Positions 6,753 through 7,975 of a stretch of DNA of 7,975 bases are shown piece after piece. Source of the DNA: Alphaproteobacteria bacterium. Its GTDB lineage: Bacteria; Pseudomonadota; Alphaproteobacteria; CBDBCS01; JAHZLG01. The position numbers were made by a program, and so were the translations under genes. Under the pieces are notes generated by a model. That model had not been told where the DNA came from, made no database searches, and saw only the letters and a program-made list of their open reading frames with translations. The stretch covers positions 1-7,975 of the forward strand of contig JAHZLG010000107.1 in NCBI GenBank assembly GCA_022599995.1, in the 5' to 3' direction. Position 1 is the stretch's first letter; each line of letters begins with the position of its first letter.

Positions 6753-6770
6753 AGCCATGAAGTCATGGCT
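6753..6770. promoter_or_regulatory. Perfect palindrome upstream of the thiolase, candidate operator
   Basis: AGCCATGA AG TCATGGCT is an 8-bp perfect inverted repeat with a 2-base centre, 26-44 bases before the thiolase start on its strand. The size and tight spacing suit a dimeric repressor such as a TetR- or GntR-type regulator of acyl-CoA genes. A TTGACA is present on the - strand at 6846-6851, but no convincing -10 box follows it. The regulator is unknown. Confidence 0.45.
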
Positions 6771-6879
6771 GAAGACTGTGCCTTATCCGACGGGGCACAT
6801 TGCGTTTGCGTGCCTCTTGCCGCGCCGCAGAGAACGTCTTGCCGGTGTCAAAGTCGTATCAGAGGAAATGGTTTGTCGT

Positions 6880-7075
6880 GGCATTGCGTTGTTGTTGGCA
6901 ACGCTTGGGGCAAGCCTGGTTGGCTTCACTGTCCTAGCGGGGGTGGCATTGCGTTGTTGTTGGCAACGCTTCGGGGCAAGCCTCGTTGGCTTTGCTGTCC
7001 TAGCGGGGGTGGCATTGCGTTGTTGTTGGCAACGCTTGGGGCAAGCCTGGTTGGCTTTGCTGTCCTAGCGGGGGT
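6880..7075. repeat. Three tandem copies of a 65-66 bp repeat
   Basis: Copies lie at 6880-6944 (65 bp), 6945-7010 (66 bp) and 7011-7075 (65 bp), each starting GGCATTGCGTTGTTGTTGGC and ending GTCCTAGCGGGGGT. Differences are few: one inserted base plus a nearby G-to-C change in copy 2, and two changes (CA versus TG) in copy 1. Each contains a hairpin GCTTG GGG CAAGC (weakened in copy 2) and a smaller GTTG TTGG CAAC. A 4-base start of a further copy (GGCA) follows at 7076-7079. The high identity suggests recent expansion by slippage or unequal exchange. Confidence 0.93.
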
Positions 7076-7110
7076 GGCAAGCGCCGCCGCCTCCAGTGAC
7101 ATTGGCAGTC

Positions 7111-7975
7111 TTACTCAGCACCAAGATAAGCACGGATAACGTTTTGATCATTGCGCACCTCATCGCTTGTCCCGTCGGCAATCAGCCGTCCGTGGTCAAG
7201 GACAGTGATGCGATCCGAAATATCCATCACCACCCCCATGTCGTGCTCGATCAGCACGGTGGTAAACCCATAGACAGCGCGTGCCTCAAGAATGTACCGA
7301 CACATGTCTTGTTTTTCCTCGAGATTCATCCCCGCCATGGGCTCATCCAGCAACAGGATTTTCGGCTCAGATGCCAATGCTCGGGCAAGCTCGATCCGCT
7401 TTTGAATACCATAAGGGAGACTGCCAACCGGCGCATGCCGATAAGATTGTATTTCAAGAAAATCTATGATTGCCTCGGCTTTTTGGCGATGGTGGAATTC
7501 TTCCGCACGCGCCCCGCGGGTGTACAGGGCGGCCGCAAAAAACCCAGTCTTCATCATGTAATTGCGTCCAGCCATGATGTTTTGGAGGGCAGTCATGCCG
7601 GGGAACAGGGCAAGATTCTGAAATGTCCGGGCGATTCCCAAGTGGGCAGACTGATTCGCCCGCATTTGACGATACGACTTGCCCGCATAGATAAGCTGCC
7701 CTTTGGTGGGCTGATAAAACCCATTGAGGCAGTTAAGCATCGAGGTTTTGCCGGCCCCATTAGGGCCAATGATCGCGTGGACGGAATTTTTCATCACCTG
7801 GAAGCTCACGTCGACAAGGGCTTGCACCGCGCCGAATTGCAACGAGACAGTGTCGGCGGCAAGGATCGTGTCGCCAAAGTGTTCGACCATTGCGGCCAGG
7901 ACCGCACCACCCGGGGACTGGAGCTCACGAACGACCAAATCGGCGTCAATGACAACCGCTCCACGGCGAGCAAAC
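7111..7975 (-). CDS. livG: Branched-chain amino acid ABC importer ATPase LivG, fused at its 5' end to a CoaE-like segment (partial)
   Basis: This is an ATPase of the LivFGHM-type importer, acting on the cytoplasmic face of the inner membrane. Counting from the TTG at 7938, it shows SLQFGAVQALVDVSF (32-46), Walker A GPNGAGKT (58-65), GIARTFQNLALFPGMT (101-116, Q-loop Gln107), signature LPYGIQKR (174-181), Walker B ILLLDEP (194-200) and His232 in IEHD. It ends VIRAYLGAE, the classic LivG tail. The catalytic core is intact. The frame stays open to the window edge with no stop. Upstream of the LivG domain it reads like dephospho-CoA kinase rather than any LivG leader. If LivG is made alone, the likeliest internal start is ATG at 7890 (MVEHFG), although no clear ribosome site precedes it. 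TTG 7938 lies inside the CoaE-like part. The 65-bp repeats follow about 35 bases after its stop, instead of livF. Confidence 0.88.
   Translation of the reverse strand, partial: FARRGAVVIDADLVVRELQSPGGAVLAAMVEHFGDTILAADTVSLQFGAVQALVDVSFQVMKNSVHAIIGPNGAGKTSMLNCLNGFYQPTKGQLIYAGKSYRQMRANQSAHLGIARTFQNLALFPGMTALQNIMAGRNYMMKTGFFAAALYTRGARAEEFHHRQKAEAIIDFLEIQSYRHAPVGSLPYGIQKRIELARALASEPKILLLDEPMAGMNLEEKQDMCRYILEARAVYGFTTVLIEHDMGVVMDISDRITVLDHGRLIADGTSDEVRNDQNVIRAYLGAE
7852..7975 (-). pseudogene. coaE: CoaE (dephospho-CoA kinase) N-terminal fragment joined to livG
   Basis: Read on the - strand from the window edge, the frame gives FARRGAVVIDAD, then RELQSPGGAVLAAMVEHFGD, then TILAAD. This follows CoaE order closely: xxGxxVIDAD, a short helix, Arg-Glu, xPGxxxLxxxxxHFG, then IL-AD. 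In CoaE it lies shortly after the P-loop, which would be just outside the window. After AAD, CoaE should continue with a GxLxR motif, but the sequence passes in frame into LivG. The remaining CoaE domain is absent, so this copy cannot be a full kinase. The assignment is by motif recall, not by search. Confidence 0.7.

Larger units (their letters stand above)
6727..7110. other. 384-bp gap between the livG end and the thiolase start
   Basis: This gap holds the thiolase ribosome site, the 6753-6770 palindrome, about 110 bases with nothing recognised (6771-6879), the 65-66 bp triple repeat (6880-7075) and about 35 unremarkable bases. Open frames crossing it on the + strand have repeated hydrophobic translations caused by the repeat, and no good start or family match. 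I see no gene. livF, the usual companion of livG, is not here. Confidence 0.7.

Noticed and set aside
6475..7139. + strand frames with repeated hydrophobic segments (GIALLLATLGASLVGF)
   Set aside because: The hydrophobic runs come from the 65-bp repeat. The frames change where a unit is 65 rather than 66 bp, start inside the thiolase antisense region and lack ribosome sites.

Overview
This window comes from a GC-rich Gram-negative bacterium. An alphaproteobacterium is the best guess, but this rests on protein likeness and gene content only. The support is a signal-peptide protein ending like an outer-membrane barrel, a YejE/YejF-type peptide importer, a MeaB-type GTPase, and TTG start codons beside clear Shine-Dalgarno sites. 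There is no rRNA, tRNA, CRISPR array, transposase or integrase.

Layout. Positions 1-236 are non-coding: an A/C-rich, G-poor stretch (1-110), a stem-loop (121-146), then a near-consensus promoter (155-183) with a palindrome in its spacer. On the + strand follow a putative outer-membrane barrel protein (237-1280), the permease yejE (1288 or 1324-2370), the double ATPase yejF (2379-4259) and the GTPase meaB (4305-5423). The - strand then carries a thiolase (5524-6726) and livG (7111 to the window edge). meaB and the thiolase converge on a 21-bp tandem repeat array. The 384 bp between the thiolase start and the livG end hold an operator-like palindrome and three copies of a 65-66 bp repeat.

How the genes may work together. 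YejE and YejF would be two parts of an ABC importer for oligopeptides or microcin-C-like peptides, but the usual yejA and yejB are not beside them. LivG energises branched-chain amino acid uptake. A thiolase can act in isoleucine, fatty-acid or acetoacetyl-CoA metabolism, and MeaB protects methylmalonyl-CoA mutase, which lies on the propionyl-CoA route from isoleucine and valine. A shared theme of peptide and branched-chain amino acid use is an inference.

The most striking points are two. First, the livG frame is continuous at its 5' end with a sequence that reads as the N-terminal part of dephospho-CoA kinase (CoaE), so it is either a real in-frame gene chimera or an assembly join. Second, repeats or insertions sit at or inside almost every gene: a 24-nt repeat at the yejF start, extra segments inside YejF and MeaB, the 21-bp array that supplies the stop codons of two convergent genes, and the 65-bp repeat. 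This suggests a genome in which short repeats expand and are tolerated inside genes. No complete new defence or mobile system is visible.
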